A stretch of DNA of 64,000 nt from assembly GCA_964463505.1 (NCBI GenBank), contig CAYXDC010000006.1, positions 1 through 64,000 of the forward strand, read 5' to 3'. A program made the position numbers and the translations under genes. Below are positions 17,280-27,711 of this stretch, one piece after another. Origin of the DNA: JAJZSS01 sp964463505. GTDB lineage: Bacteria > Chloroflexota > Anaerolineae > Anaerolineales > UBA4823. The notes under the pieces are model-generated. The model had not been told where the DNA came from. It ran no database searches and worked only from the letters and a program-made list of their open reading frames with translations. The first letter of the stretch is position 1, and each line of letters starts with the position of its first letter.

Positions 17280-17642
17280 ATGGAAACCAATGTCAAAATC
17301 ATCGCCTGGCTGCATATTGTCCTCAGCGCCATTGGTCTGGTAGGTGCGCTGTGTCTCAGCGCGGTCGTTTTTGGGGGTGGTTTGATCTCCCAGGATGACA
17401 CCGCCATCACGGTAACCGGGATCGTAGCACTGTGTATGCTGGGTTTCTTCTTCGTCTTGTCCATCCCGGGTTTGCTGGCGGGGATCGGTTTGTTGAGCTT
17501 CCGCAACTGGGCGCGCATCCTGGCAATAATTCTATCGGTGCTGAATCTGATGAATGTCCCCGTGGGCACAGCCCTGGGAGTCTACACTCTGTACGTGATG
17601 CTGGACGATGAGACTTCGGCGCTGTTCTCTGCTTATCGTTGA
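17280..17642 (+). CDS. Small four-helix membrane protein
   Basis: 120 residues, almost entirely hydrophobic: helices near 8-32, 43-62, 62-78 and 86-108, with a polar SQDD loop and RNWAR between the third and fourth. The end NVPVGTALGVYTLYVML resembles a common but unnamed family of bacterial membrane proteins. ATG 17280 follows GAGGAG. Its last 10 bp overlap the end of the convergent small gene. No function can be assigned. Confidence 0.7.
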   Translation: METNVKIIAWLHIVLSAIGLVGALCLSAVVFGGGLISQDDTAITVTGIVALCMLGFFFVLSIPGLLAGIGLLSFRNWARILAIILSVLNLMNVPVGTALGVYTLYVMLDDETSALFSAYR

Positions 17643-17905
17643 CGTCCAATGCGCCAGAAGATCAGACCGGTAGCCAGCCCGGCTGCCAGCACTGCCAGCA
17701 GCAGATTGCGCTGGGTATTGACTACCGGGATCACCTCTTCGCTGCCATCCGGTCTTTGAACCAGGATCGACACAGGCCGGTTCCACAACCAGTGCACCTC
17801 GCCTCCCAGCAGTTGAAAGCCGGTGCGTTGCGAAAAGGGGATCAGCGTGAATGTCTCTGCCTTTAATGGCGGGCTGGGGTTGGTTTCAATGCGTAAGAAG
17901 GCCAT
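17633..17905 (-). CDS. Small protein with C-terminal membrane anchor
   Basis: 90 residues: a soluble beta-rich portion (TFTLIPFSQRTGFQLLGGE...RPVSILVQRPDG) followed by a C-terminal hydrophobic helix LLLAVLAAGLATGLIFW and a basic end. Not recognised. ATG 17905 lies 1 nt after the TGA of the upstream gene, so translation is probably coupled. A longer open frame upstream would overlap that gene and is not favoured. The two genes probably act together. Confidence 0.6.
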   Translation of the reverse strand: MAFLRIETNPSPPLKAETFTLIPFSQRTGFQLLGGEVHWLWNRPVSILVQRPDGSEEVIPVVNTQRNLLLAVLAAGLATGLIFWRIGRQR

Positions 17906-17906
17906 T

Positions 17907-18317
17907 TCAAGCCCCGCCTTCTGTGGGCGGATTGTCCACACCGGGTGGGGTTTGTGTTTCAGTAGGGGTCTCGCTGGCAGACGACCAGCGTTGAGCTACT
18001 TTGGATAGCTCCTGATTGGCAGTTCGTAAAGCCGCCAGCAGCTCTTCCCGCACCCGGCTTTCGGCTGCCCCGCTGCGTACACGCTCACCCAGGTCGTCCA
18101 GATCATCTTTCAGGCGCTGGCCGGTTGGGCTTTCACGGAAAGCATCCATCTCCTGGCGCAGGGTGGCGCTTAGCTCATTTAAGTTGCTTTCCAGCTCCTC
18201 AGACAGGCGTTTGCGCTCCGGGGCATCCCAGGCGCTGCGCAGCGCCTCCAACAGGTTTTTACCCAGTGTGCGGAATTCATCGGCCAGGTTTTCTTCAGGT
18301 GCTCGTTCTTCGCTCAT
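17907..18317 (-). CDS. Helical cytoplasmic protein, unknown function
   Basis: 136 residues, highly charged and helical throughout (for example EELESNLNELSATLRQEMDA), with a disordered Pro/Thr-rich C-terminus. No signal peptide or membrane segment. The heptad-like pattern suggests a coiled coil or amphipathic helices. ATG 18317 has AAAGGAG at 7 nt. First gene of a two-gene unit with the tail-anchored protein downstream. Family not recognised. Confidence 0.65.
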   Translation of the reverse strand: MSEERAPEENLADEFRTLGKNLLEALRSAWDAPERKRLSEELESNLNELSATLRQEMDAFRESPTGQRLKDDLDDLGERVRSGAAESRVREELLAALRTANQELSKVAQRWSSASETPTETQTPPGVDNPPTEGGA

Positions 18318-18637
18318 GTGACTCTCCTTTGGCAGGCGCGATATCATAAGCTTATTTTGCCCCAAGCCGCCCGCCTGTCAAGAGGTGGGCGGCTTTTCTC
18401 ATGGCTTACACATGCTTTATGGGAGAGACTGGCTAGAATTTTATCAGCTCCGAAAATCATTCGAAGCTGGCCGGCACCGAGATTAATAGCATGGCAAGTA
18501 GGGACTTCTCGGTTTATACTAGCCATGATGGCTGCTCAGGATGGGTTGACTTCAAATTTTTCTTGAAGTACGTAACTCCTGTTAGATGCATTGTGGCGCA
18601 GCAGAACGCAGTTGATCGCGTATAAGAAGGAGCCTGT
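18318..18637. other. Divergent intergenic region
   Basis: 320 bp with no gene seen between divergently transcribed genes. It contains the hairpin at 18364-18398 and a short AGCCAT/ATGGCT inverted repeat near 18520. No convincing promoter pair was found for the hydrolase gene. Confidence 0.4.
18364..18398 (+). terminator. Terminator-like hairpin in a divergent spacer
   Basis: A 13-bp stem AAGCCGCCCGCCT/AGGTGGGCGGCTT (one G-U), 6-nt loop, then TTTT. It is oriented to stop plus-strand transcripts, although the genes just upstream are on the minus strand. Confidence 0.7.
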
Positions 18638-20368
18638 ATGCCAAAAAAACGCTCTCTGGCTGTAATTTTAGCTGGAATTGTTGGCTTGAGCCTGTACCAG
18701 TATCGCCGGCAATTGATTGGTCAGGCGCTGCGCTTGCGCCCGCCGCGCTATGGGGTGCAGGTACAGCGCAATATCCAGATTCCCATGCCGGATGGTGCGC
18801 TGTTGGCTGCCGATCTGTATACCCCGCGCTCGCCCAGGCTGTTCCCTACCTTATTAATGCGCACTCCTTACGGGCGCGGCCTTACCGTTGGCCCGAGCGG
18901 TATGATGATGAGCTTTCTCGCGCAGCGTTTTGCCGAGCGTGGTTATAACTTACTGGTCCAGGATGTGCGTGGGCGTTTCGATTCCGGTTCCGATTTTGTG
19001 CCCTTTGTTCACGAAGCTGCGGATGGCCAGGCTACGATTGCCTGGATCGTGCGCCAGGACTGGTTTAACGGCTTGTTGGGCATGTGGGGAGCCAGTTATA
19101 TCGGCTATACCCAATGGGCGGCTGCGGCTGGCGCTTCACCATCCTTAAAAGCAATGGTCCCGGCGGTTACTGGCGCCAACCTCCCCGTGTCCTTCCTGAA
19201 CCAGGGGGCTTTTGGGCTGGACACCAGCCTGCGCTGGATGTACGAACTGGATGCCATGCAGCGCCGCACCTGGTTGCGCAGCCTGTTGGGTCTGGGGCGT
19301 ATGGCGCCCGTGATCATGGAGCGCCGTTTGCGGGTGGCTGCCAACCACCTGCCGCTGGTGGATGTGGACCGCCTGACCACCGGCAATCAGGTTTCTTTTT
19401 ACCAGGAATGGCTGCAGCATCCCAGCCTGGACGACCCTTATTGGCAGGCAGCCGACTTCTCAGCTCAGGTTGGGGGAGTTACTGCAGCCGTGCATTTCAT
19501 TTCGGGCTGGTACGATCTCTTCCTGCGCGACCTGCTGGCGGATTATGCCTCTTTAAGGCGCAGCGGGCAGCAGCCTTACCTGACGATTGGGGCCTGGTTC
19601 CATATGCACACCGATCTGGCCAGTGAAAACCTGCGCCAGGGGATCACCTGGTTCGATGCAACTTTGAAGGGCGACCGGCGCGGGCTGCGCCAGGCTCCCG
19701 TACGCGTCTACGTGATGGGCTCAGACCAGTGGCGTGAATTTCCCGATTGGCCGCCGCCGGCGCAAAAGCAGGTCTGGTATTTGCAAGCAGGTGGGGACCT
19801 GGACCAACAGGCGCCTGCCAGTCCGGCGGAGCCCAGCCGCTATACCTACGACCCTCACGATCCCACACCGGCGCTGGGGGGTCCCCTGCTCAGCCTGAGC
19901 GCCGGCGCCACCGATAACCGCCCGTTGGAAGCGCGCCCAGACGTGCTCACTTTCACCACCACACGCCTGCAGGCCGACCTGGAAGTGATCGGACCGGTAC
20001 AGGCACGACTGTATGTGCAATCCGACCGGGCGCATACCGACTTCTTCGCCCGCCTGTGCGATGTTTCTCCCAATGGGGAATCGCGCAATATCTGTGATGG
20101 TTTTCTGCGTTTGTTCCCCGGCAGCGCCGACGCCCAAACGGATGGCAGCCTGCGTATTGAGCTGGATCTATGGGCCACCGCGCACTGTTTCCGCGCCGGG
20201 CATTATCTGCGCCTGCAAGTCTCCAGTGGGGCGCACCCGCGCTTCGCCCGCAATCCCGGCAATGGTCTCCCGCTCAGCCAGGTGGTGGAAATGCTGCCTG
20301 CCCAACAAGCCCTCTACCATGATGTGGATCACCCATCTATGCTGGTGCTGCCGGTGATGCAGGATTGA
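18638..20368 (+). CDS. CocE/NonD-family (S15-type) hydrolase
   Basis: 576 residues. A short N-terminal hydrophobic segment (LAVILAGIVGLSLY) is followed by an alpha/beta hydrolase domain of the X-Pro dipeptidyl-peptidase/cocaine esterase group: PMPDGALLAADLYTP, RTPYGR, VQDVRGRFDSGS, and the nucleophile Ser in GMWGASYIGYTQW. The catalytic Asp and His are likely in SGWYDLF and GAWFHM. The C-terminal half is the family's jelly-roll domain. Relatives hydrolyse esters, amides or acyl peptides; the substrate here is unknown. ATG 18638 follows AAGAAGGAG. Confidence 0.85.
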   Translation: MPKKRSLAVILAGIVGLSLYQYRRQLIGQALRLRPPRYGVQVQRNIQIPMPDGALLAADLYTPRSPRLFPTLLMRTPYGRGLTVGPSGMMMSFLAQRFAERGYNLLVQDVRGRFDSGSDFVPFVHEAADGQATIAWIVRQDWFNGLLGMWGASYIGYTQWAAAAGASPSLKAMVPAVTGANLPVSFLNQGAFGLDTSLRWMYELDAMQRRTWLRSLLGLGRMAPVIMERRLRVAANHLPLVDVDRLTTGNQVSFYQEWLQHPSLDDPYWQAADFSAQVGGVTAAVHFISGWYDLFLRDLLADYASLRRSGQQPYLTIGAWFHMHTDLASENLRQGITWFDATLKGDRRGLRQAPVRVYVMGSDQWREFPDWPPPAQKQVWYLQAGGDLDQQAPASPAEPSRYTYDPHDPTPALGGPLLSLSAGATDNRPLEARPDVLTFTTTRLQADLEVIGPVQARLYVQSDRAHTDFFARLCDVSPNGESRNICDGFLRLFPGSADAQTDGSLRIELDLWATAHCFRAGHYLRLQVSSGAHPRFARNPGNGLPLSQVVEMLPAQQALYHDVDHPSMLVLPVMQD

Positions 20369-20399
20369 GCTTGCCCAGGTACGAATTGGAGTAGATGTG

Positions 20400-20966
20400 A
20401 TGCCTGATTTATATGCTGGCTTACCGGCGCTGTGGCGGCGCAGGCTTATGTGGATTGCCAGTGGCGTATCCATCCTGGTGCTGTCTGTTTTCAATGGGAT
20501 GGGTGCGCCGCTTACCACCCCCGCAGCGCCCTGGGGTATGGTTTCTTTTCAATTGGCGCGCACACCCGAGCAGGTGCAGGCCATCCTGGCGAGCTGGGAC
20601 GCGCTGACGCGCCAGGCGGCTGCTTTTTGCCTGGGATTGGATTACTTGTTCATGCCTGCCTACGCCCTGGCGATTGGCCTGGCAGCTCGCTGGGTTGGGG
20701 TGGCGCTGAAACAGCGCGGCTGGCCTCTGGCAGGCAGCGGGGTACCCCTGTCCTGGGCTGTGTGGCTGGCTGCACTGCTAGACGGGATTGAAAATGCTGC
20801 CCAGACCGCCATGCTTTTTGGCAGCAGCAATGCCATTTTGCCAGGGCTGACCTGGTTGGTGGCGATGGTCAAATTTGGCCTGGTTTTCGCGGCGCTGGTT
20901 TATGTTTTCTATGGGCTGGTGGTGCGTCTGGGGATCAAGCTGTCTGATTCTGCCCCGCAAGCCTGA
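20400..20966 (+). CDS. Four-helix membrane protein, unknown
   Basis: 188 residues with hydrophobic helices near 15-33, 75-97, 115-135 and 145-175. Short conserved-looking loops include PAYALAIGLAARW and the LLDGIENAAQTAML segment. Not recognised as a named family. ATG 20400 (GGAG at 8 nt) is preferred over the adjacent GTG 20397. It starts 31 bp after the hydrolase and may be co-transcribed. Confidence 0.65.
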   Translation: MPDLYAGLPALWRRRLMWIASGVSILVLSVFNGMGAPLTTPAAPWGMVSFQLARTPEQVQAILASWDALTRQAAAFCLGLDYLFMPAYALAIGLAARWVGVALKQRGWPLAGSGVPLSWAVWLAALLDGIENAAQTAMLFGSSNAILPGLTWLVAMVKFGLVFAALVYVFYGLVVRLGIKLSDSAPQA

Positions 20967-21040
20967 TTGATTCTGCAACCATCTGGTGTCTGCAGCGTAT
21001 ATGGACTAGAAACACGTTCTTACACAGATGGAGGTTTGAG

Positions 21041-21907
21041 ATGAAAACGAAAGCTTTATTAGCCATTGTATTGGTGCTATCCCTGGCGGCCATGGCGTGC
21101 CGTGTGAACATCGATCTACCAGAAATTGAATACAAGACCAGCGCAACCGTGACAGAGCAAGTCCAGGTTCCTGTTCCCGAGGGCAGCACCCCCGTGGATG
21201 TGAGCTTGAACTTTGGAGCCGGGCAGCTTAACCTGGATCCTGGCGCAGAGCAGAACCTGATCCAGGGGACAGCGACTTACAATGTGCCCGATTTCAAGCC
21301 GCGCCTGGTCACCACGACCAGCGGGATTGAGCTATCGAGCGGTGAGCTAGAAATTAACGCCATCCCGCGCCTGGCTAATGACATTGAGAATCAGTGGGAT
21401 CTGCAGTTAGGCAGTACACCCATGAACCTGAGGATCAATGCTGGGGCCTATCAGGGCCGCTATGAGCTGGGCGGGCTGGCGCTGACCGGTCTGGATATTT
21501 CCGATGGGGCTGCAGATGTAGAAGTCAACTTTGCTGAAGCCAACCTGGTGGAAATGGATACCTTGCGCTATGGCACCGGAGCCTCCCAGGTCAGCTTAAC
21601 CGGCCTGGGGAATGCTAATTTCAGCGATCTGATCTTCCGGGGTGGAGCGGGTAACTATACCCTGGACTTTGGGGAAGCTTTGCTGCGCGATGGGCGGGTA
21701 GATGTAGAAGTGGGCATCAGCAGCTTGCGCATTGTGGCGCCTGAGTCTGCCAACGTGCAGGTGATTGTAAGCGGTGGCCTGTCGAGTGTCTCGGCCAGCG
21801 GCGCCTGGAGCAAAGTGAACGATGAATACCGGCTGGACGGCACTGGGCCCAGCCTGGTGATCGAAGTCACCATGGGCGCCGGCAGTCTGGAGCTGCGCAC
21901 GCCGTAA
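21041..21907 (+). CDS. Toast-rack (LiaF-like adhesin fold) lipoprotein
   Basis: 288 residues. Signal peptide with a lipobox ending LAAMAC (Cys20), so it is probably lipid-anchored by the Lgt encoded in this window. The rest is repetitive short beta-strands: LNFGAGQLNLDPG, LRINAGAYQGRYELGG, VNFAEANLVE, FRGGAGNYTLDFGEAL and MGAGSLEL. This GAG-type pattern is that of toast-rack/DUF2154-like beta-solenoid domains found in LiaF-type and exported proteins, where they act in envelope stress sensing or adhesion. Role here unknown. ATG 21041 follows GGAGG. Confidence 0.75.
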   Translation: MKTKALLAIVLVLSLAAMACRVNIDLPEIEYKTSATVTEQVQVPVPEGSTPVDVSLNFGAGQLNLDPGAEQNLIQGTATYNVPDFKPRLVTTTSGIELSSGELEINAIPRLANDIENQWDLQLGSTPMNLRINAGAYQGRYELGGLALTGLDISDGAADVEVNFAEANLVEMDTLRYGTGASQVSLTGLGNANFSDLIFRGGAGNYTLDFGEALLRDGRVDVEVGISSLRIVAPESANVQVIVSGGLSSVSASGAWSKVNDEYRLDGTGPSLVIEVTMGAGSLELRTP

Positions 21908-21930
21908 AGTATCGGTCTACTAAAAACATA

Positions 21931-21975
21931 CGGGGCTGTCTCGAAGATTGAGAAAGCCCCGCAGTTATTTAATTT
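21931..21975. terminator. Bidirectional terminator
   Basis: Stem CGGGGCT/AGCCCCG with inner TCTC/GAGA pairing, followed on the plus side by a T-rich run ending TTTTTTT. It lies between the convergent lipoprotein and ferredoxin genes. Confidence 0.75.
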
Positions 21976-21992
21976 TTTTCCTACCCGGAAGA

Positions 21993-22394
<402 letters not shown>

Positions 22395-22450
22395 AGAAAA
22401 AACCTCCGTGTTTGTTAAAGTGGATGATAATTTGAGCTTTTGACAACTGT

Positions 22451-22479
22451 ATTGTACCTTAATTATGACAAGGGGACAA
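22451..22479 (-). promoter_or_regulatory. Promoter of the ferredoxin gene
   Basis: Minus strand TTGTCC, 17-bp spacer, TACAAT; predicted leader about 50 nt. Confidence 0.5.
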
Positions 22480-22576
22480 TAAGCAAGATCATAGCAATCA
22501 TATTAATCATATTAATCCGATTTAAAGCGGATGCGGGTTTGCAGCTTGTGTAGACCTGTAAACTCAGGTACTAATC

Positions 22577-22605
22577 TTGACAAGATTGGTCTTTAAAATT
22601 ATGAT
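22577..22605 (+). promoter_or_regulatory. Sigma70 promoter of sodN
   Basis: TTGACA (22577-22582), 17-bp spacer, TATGAT (22600-22605); predicted start near 22612, about 86 nt before the gene. Confidence 0.75.
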
Positions 22606-22697
22606 GATTGGGAAGTGATTTGCGCCGGGGGCGTATGTTGCGCGAACCGGCGTTGATAGCTACCCTACCCACTATTTGATCCTATAGGAGACCGAAT

Positions 22698-23195
22698 ATG
22701 TTCTATAAATTACTTGCCGCGCTAGACCGCAAAGTTAAGTTCCCAGAAGCGCAAGCTCACTGTGATATCCCGTGCGGGATCTACGACCCGATTGTCGCGC
22801 AGATCAATGCGCTCACCGTCGTGCGTATGCTCGACTTGATGGCGGATCTGGATGCCACCACGGGCGATAAGCTGGCTTACCACAATTCGATGTCCCGCTA
22901 TATCGCCGTAAAGGAAGAGCACGCCGAGAAAGCCAAGCACGAAATCCGCGTGATCTTTGGCGATTACATCAAAGCCCCTCATGTTGAAAAATATCCCGAG
23001 CTGCCCACCCTGGTGCACAAGATTATGATGGCCGGCTCCAAGGTCCGCCAGAGCACCGACCGGGCCGCGGCGGTGGAATTTGTGGAGTTGATCAACAAAT
23101 TCGCCCAGATCTTCTGGGAGACCAAAGGCATCAGCACCAAGCGCGCCAAAGCGCCCTACAAGCCCGAGCTGGAGCTGGTTTACCCCAATCTCTAA
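22698..23195 (+). CDS. sodN: Nickel-dependent superoxide dismutase
   Basis: Dismutates superoxide using a Ni ion held by an N-terminal hook. The hook is present in full: HCDIPCGIYDP, with His21, Cys22 and Cys26 supplying the known Ni ligands after cleavage before His21. The 20-residue leader MFYKLLAALDRKVKFPEAQA is not a Sec signal peptide and fits the removable pro-sequence of this family, leaving a mature helical protein of about 145 residues. ATG 22698 follows TAGGAG. The maturation protease gene follows directly, which confirms the assignment. Cytoplasmic. Confidence 0.96.
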   Translation: MFYKLLAALDRKVKFPEAQAHCDIPCGIYDPIVAQINALTVVRMLDLMADLDATTGDKLAYHNSMSRYIAVKEEHAEKAKHEIRVIFGDYIKAPHVEKYPELPTLVHKIMMAGSKVRQSTDRAAAVEFVELINKFAQIFWETKGISTKRAKAPYKPELELVYPNL

Positions 23196-23201
23196 TTGCC
23201 C

Positions 23202-23501
23202 ATGTGTCGCCTTCTAAAAGTACATGGCGACAGTCTGATTCCGGACTATCAGGAAGGGGATTTTGTGCTCGTTTCCAAAATCCCCTTCCTTTTTGCATCC
23301 CCGCGCCCCGGTCAGGTGATTGCCTTTCACATGCCTCCTTATGGTACGCTGATCAAACGGGTTGAGCAGGTATTGGAAGGTGGCCATTCCTTTTTTGTCG
23401 CCGGCACGCACCCACTCAGTGTGGACAGCCGCCAGTTTGGCCCGGTGAGCCGCCAGGCGCTGCTGGGACGGGTGGTCTGGCATATCCCAAAGCCAGGCTA
23501 G
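23202..23501 (+). CDS. sodX: Ni-SOD maturation protease (SodX-type)
   Basis: 99 residues of the signal peptidase I/LexA-like S24/S26 fold. The Ser/Lys dyad is S11 (KVHGDSLIPDYQEGD) and K52 (GTLIKRV). There is no membrane anchor, unlike ordinary signal peptidase I, as expected for SodX, which removes the Ni-SOD leader to expose the Ni-binding histidine. The start ATG lies 6 nt after the sodN stop with no clear ribosome site, suggesting translational coupling; TTG 23196 is an alternative start. Confidence 0.92.
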   Translation: MCRLLKVHGDSLIPDYQEGDFVLVSKIPFLFASPRPGQVIAFHMPPYGTLIKRVEQVLEGGHSFFVAGTHPLSVDSRQFGPVSRQALLGRVVWHIPKPG

Positions 23502-23553
23502 CCTGGCTCGCCTGAAAAGCCAGCTTGGTTCGCCCGAAATAACCGGCTTCCTT

Positions 23554-23559
23554 TATAAT
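23554..23559 (+). promoter_or_regulatory. -10 element of EamA gene (leaderless candidate)
   Basis: TATAAT ends 7 bp before ATG 23567, which would place the transcript start on the start codon. No ribosome site and no convincing -35. Confidence 0.4.
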
Positions 23560-23566
23560 GGGCGTC

Positions 23567-24550
23567 ATGTTGCAGCCCGCCAATTCGCCGCGTGTGCCAC
23601 CCTTCGTAGCCCTGACTTTCGGTATTCTGGCCGTTTCCACCGCCGCCATTTTTATCCGTTTTGCCCAGTCTGAAGCGCCCTCCCTGGTGATTGCTGCCTA
23701 TCGCATGGGTCTTTCAGCGCTCATCCTAGCGCCTTATGCCTGGCTGCGTCACCGCCAGGAGCTGCGCAGCCTTGACCGGCGTTCTCTGGCTTTAGCCGCG
23801 CTTTCCGGACTGTTTCTGGCTTTGCATTTCGCTGCCTGGATCACCTCCTTGGAATATACAACCGTTGCCAGCTCGGTGGTCCTGGTGACCACCACCCCCC
23901 TGTGGGTCGCCTTGCTTTCGCCCTTCTTTCTGAAAGAATCCCTCACCCGCCCAGTCTTGCTGGGCCTGGGATTGGCTCTTAGCGGAGGGCTGGTGGTCGG
24001 GTTAAGTGATGCCTGCGTCTGGCAAGGTGGGCTGGTTTGCCCCTCTCTGGCGGAGATGGTGCGCGGCCAGGCTTTCCTGGGGGATGCGTTGGCTTTGTTT
24101 GGAGCCTTGATGGCGGCTTCTTATATTATGATCGGGCGCAGCCTGCGCATGCAGTTGTCCTTAGGAGCATACATTTTTGTGGTCTATGGCATGGCTGCGC
24201 TGGTGCTGTTGGGGCTGGTGCTGTGGAGTGGGCAGCCCTTGGGAGGCTATTCCTCGCCAACCTACGGCTGGTTCCTGCTCCTGGCGGTGGTGCCGCAGCT
24301 CTTCGGGCATACGGTCTTCAATTGGGCTTTGCGTTATATCTCTGCTGCCTATGTCTCCGTGACGCTGCTCGGCGAGCCGGTCGGCTCGACCATCCTGGCC
24401 TATTTTCTGCTGCAGGAAAGCCCCACCTGGATTAAAATTATTGGTGCTATACTTATTCTTACTGGAATCAGTGTGGCTTCGCGCGGCGAATCGCGCCGGG
24501 TAAAAGCAGCTCTGCCCACCAATCAACCGGCTGGCGGGCCAATACCCTGA
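23567..24550 (+). CDS. EamA/DMT-family transporter
   Basis: 327 residues with about ten membrane helices in two EamA halves (about 10-150 and 180-310). The first half has the ARFAQSEAPS-like opening (IRFAQSEAPSLVIAAYR) and LEYTTVASSVVLVTTTPLWVA; the second ends in VSVTLLGEPVGSTILAYFLL and GAILILTGI. Drug/metabolite exporters of this type carry amino acids, nucleosides or similar; substrate unknown. ATG 23567 is preferred over ATG 23558, which overlaps the -10 hexamer. A second EamA gene lies at 58437. Confidence 0.88.
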   Translation: MLQPANSPRVPPFVALTFGILAVSTAAIFIRFAQSEAPSLVIAAYRMGLSALILAPYAWLRHRQELRSLDRRSLALAALSGLFLALHFAAWITSLEYTTVASSVVLVTTTPLWVALLSPFFLKESLTRPVLLGLGLALSGGLVVGLSDACVWQGGLVCPSLAEMVRGQAFLGDALALFGALMAASYIMIGRSLRMQLSLGAYIFVVYGMAALVLLGLVLWSGQPLGGYSSPTYGWFLLLAVVPQLFGHTVFNWALRYISAAYVSVTLLGEPVGSTILAYFLLQESPTWIKIIGAILILTGISVASRGESRRVKAALPTNQPAGGPIP

Positions 24551-24585
24551 GCGCAAACAGCCACTACTCAACACCTTAATTTTGC

Positions 24586-26910
<2,325 letters not shown>

Positions 26911-26960
26911 TTCACTTGTTGTTTCCCATCGCTATCTGGACAAATCCTGTTGATCTTATC

Positions 26961-26989
26961 TTGACAGCCCTGCGGGCATGGGATAGCAT
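26961..26989 (+). promoter_or_regulatory. Promoter of the phosphatidyltransferase gene
   Basis: TTGACA, 17-bp spacer, TAGCAT. Predicted start near 26996. Confidence 0.5.
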
Positions 26990-27070
26990 AGCTTATCGTT
27001 TATCGAGAACAAATCCTGACCTGGAAGGTAAACCCTGCTTTTGGAAAAAGCCAGTGAACGTACCCAACCC

Positions 27071-27670
27071 ATGACTCTGACTGATTTAATGCGCCTGCGC
27101 TTTAAAGGCATACTGGACCCCATCGGTCGCTTGCTAAATAACTTAGGTTTAATGCCCAACACCATGACCTTGCTGGGTCTGGCGGGGAATACTGCTGGAG
27201 CGATTCTATTGGCCCGGGGTGAAATGTTCTGGGGTGGCATCCTGATCTTGTTAATGGGCCCGGTAGACGCCCTGGATGGCACCATGGCGCGCCTGCGAGG
27301 CATGGCCAGCGACTTCGGCGCGTTTGTCGATTCGGTCACCGACCGTTACTCCGAGCTGGTGATCTTCGGTGGCTTGTTGTATTACTTCGCCAACCAGGGC
27401 GATACCCTGGCTGCCATCCTGGTGTTCGTTGCTGCAGCCGGATCCGTGCTGGTCTCTTATGTGCGCTCGCGCGGCCAATCTCTGGGTGCAGATACCAAAG
27501 TCGGCATCCTTACCCGCATGGAACGCTATCTGGTCCTGGCGCCGGCTTTGCTGCTCAACCAGCCGGTTTGGGGCTTGTGGGTTATCGCTGTCCTGGCCAA
27601 TATTACCGCGCTCCAGCGTATCTATGACGTGCGTCGCCAGTTGACCAATCCACCTGCGAACAAAAAGTAA
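27071..27670 (+). CDS. CDP-alcohol phosphatidyltransferase
   Basis: Membrane enzyme moving a phosphatidyl group from CDP-diacylglycerol to an alcohol. The signature D-x2-DG-x2-AR-x8-G-x3-D-x3-D is complete in DALDGTMARLRGMASDFGAFVDSVTDR (spread over the first two helices). It has 199 residues from ATG 27071 and about six membrane helices. TTG 27041 with GGAAGG upstream would add ten residues and cannot be excluded. Acceptor (glycerol phosphate, inositol phosphate or serine) is not decided. It precedes lgt, which also uses phosphatidylglycerol. Confidence 0.88.
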   Translation: MTLTDLMRLRFKGILDPIGRLLNNLGLMPNTMTLLGLAGNTAGAILLARGEMFWGGILILLMGPVDALDGTMARLRGMASDFGAFVDSVTDRYSELVIFGGLLYYFANQGDTLAAILVFVAAAGSVLVSYVRSRGQSLGADTKVGILTRMERYLVLAPALLLNQPVWGLWVIAVLANITALQRIYDVRRQLTNPPANKK

Positions 27671-27711
27671 TTATTTTTCATCTCCCATGGTACCAAGCAA
27701 AGTGAGGCAAA

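Larger units (their letters stand above)
22395..22697. other. AT-rich divergent control region, ferredoxin/sodN
   Basis: 303 bp without a gene. It carries promoters for both flanking genes and ATTAAT-CAT-ATTAAT (22502-22516), an AT-rich repeat that could bind a metal or redox regulator. Confidence 0.5.

Noticed and set aside
18503..18580. Possible decayed copy of the MITE-like element
   Set aside because: Only a 10-bp match (CGTAACTCCT) to one end is present; the other end and the internal hairpin are absent.
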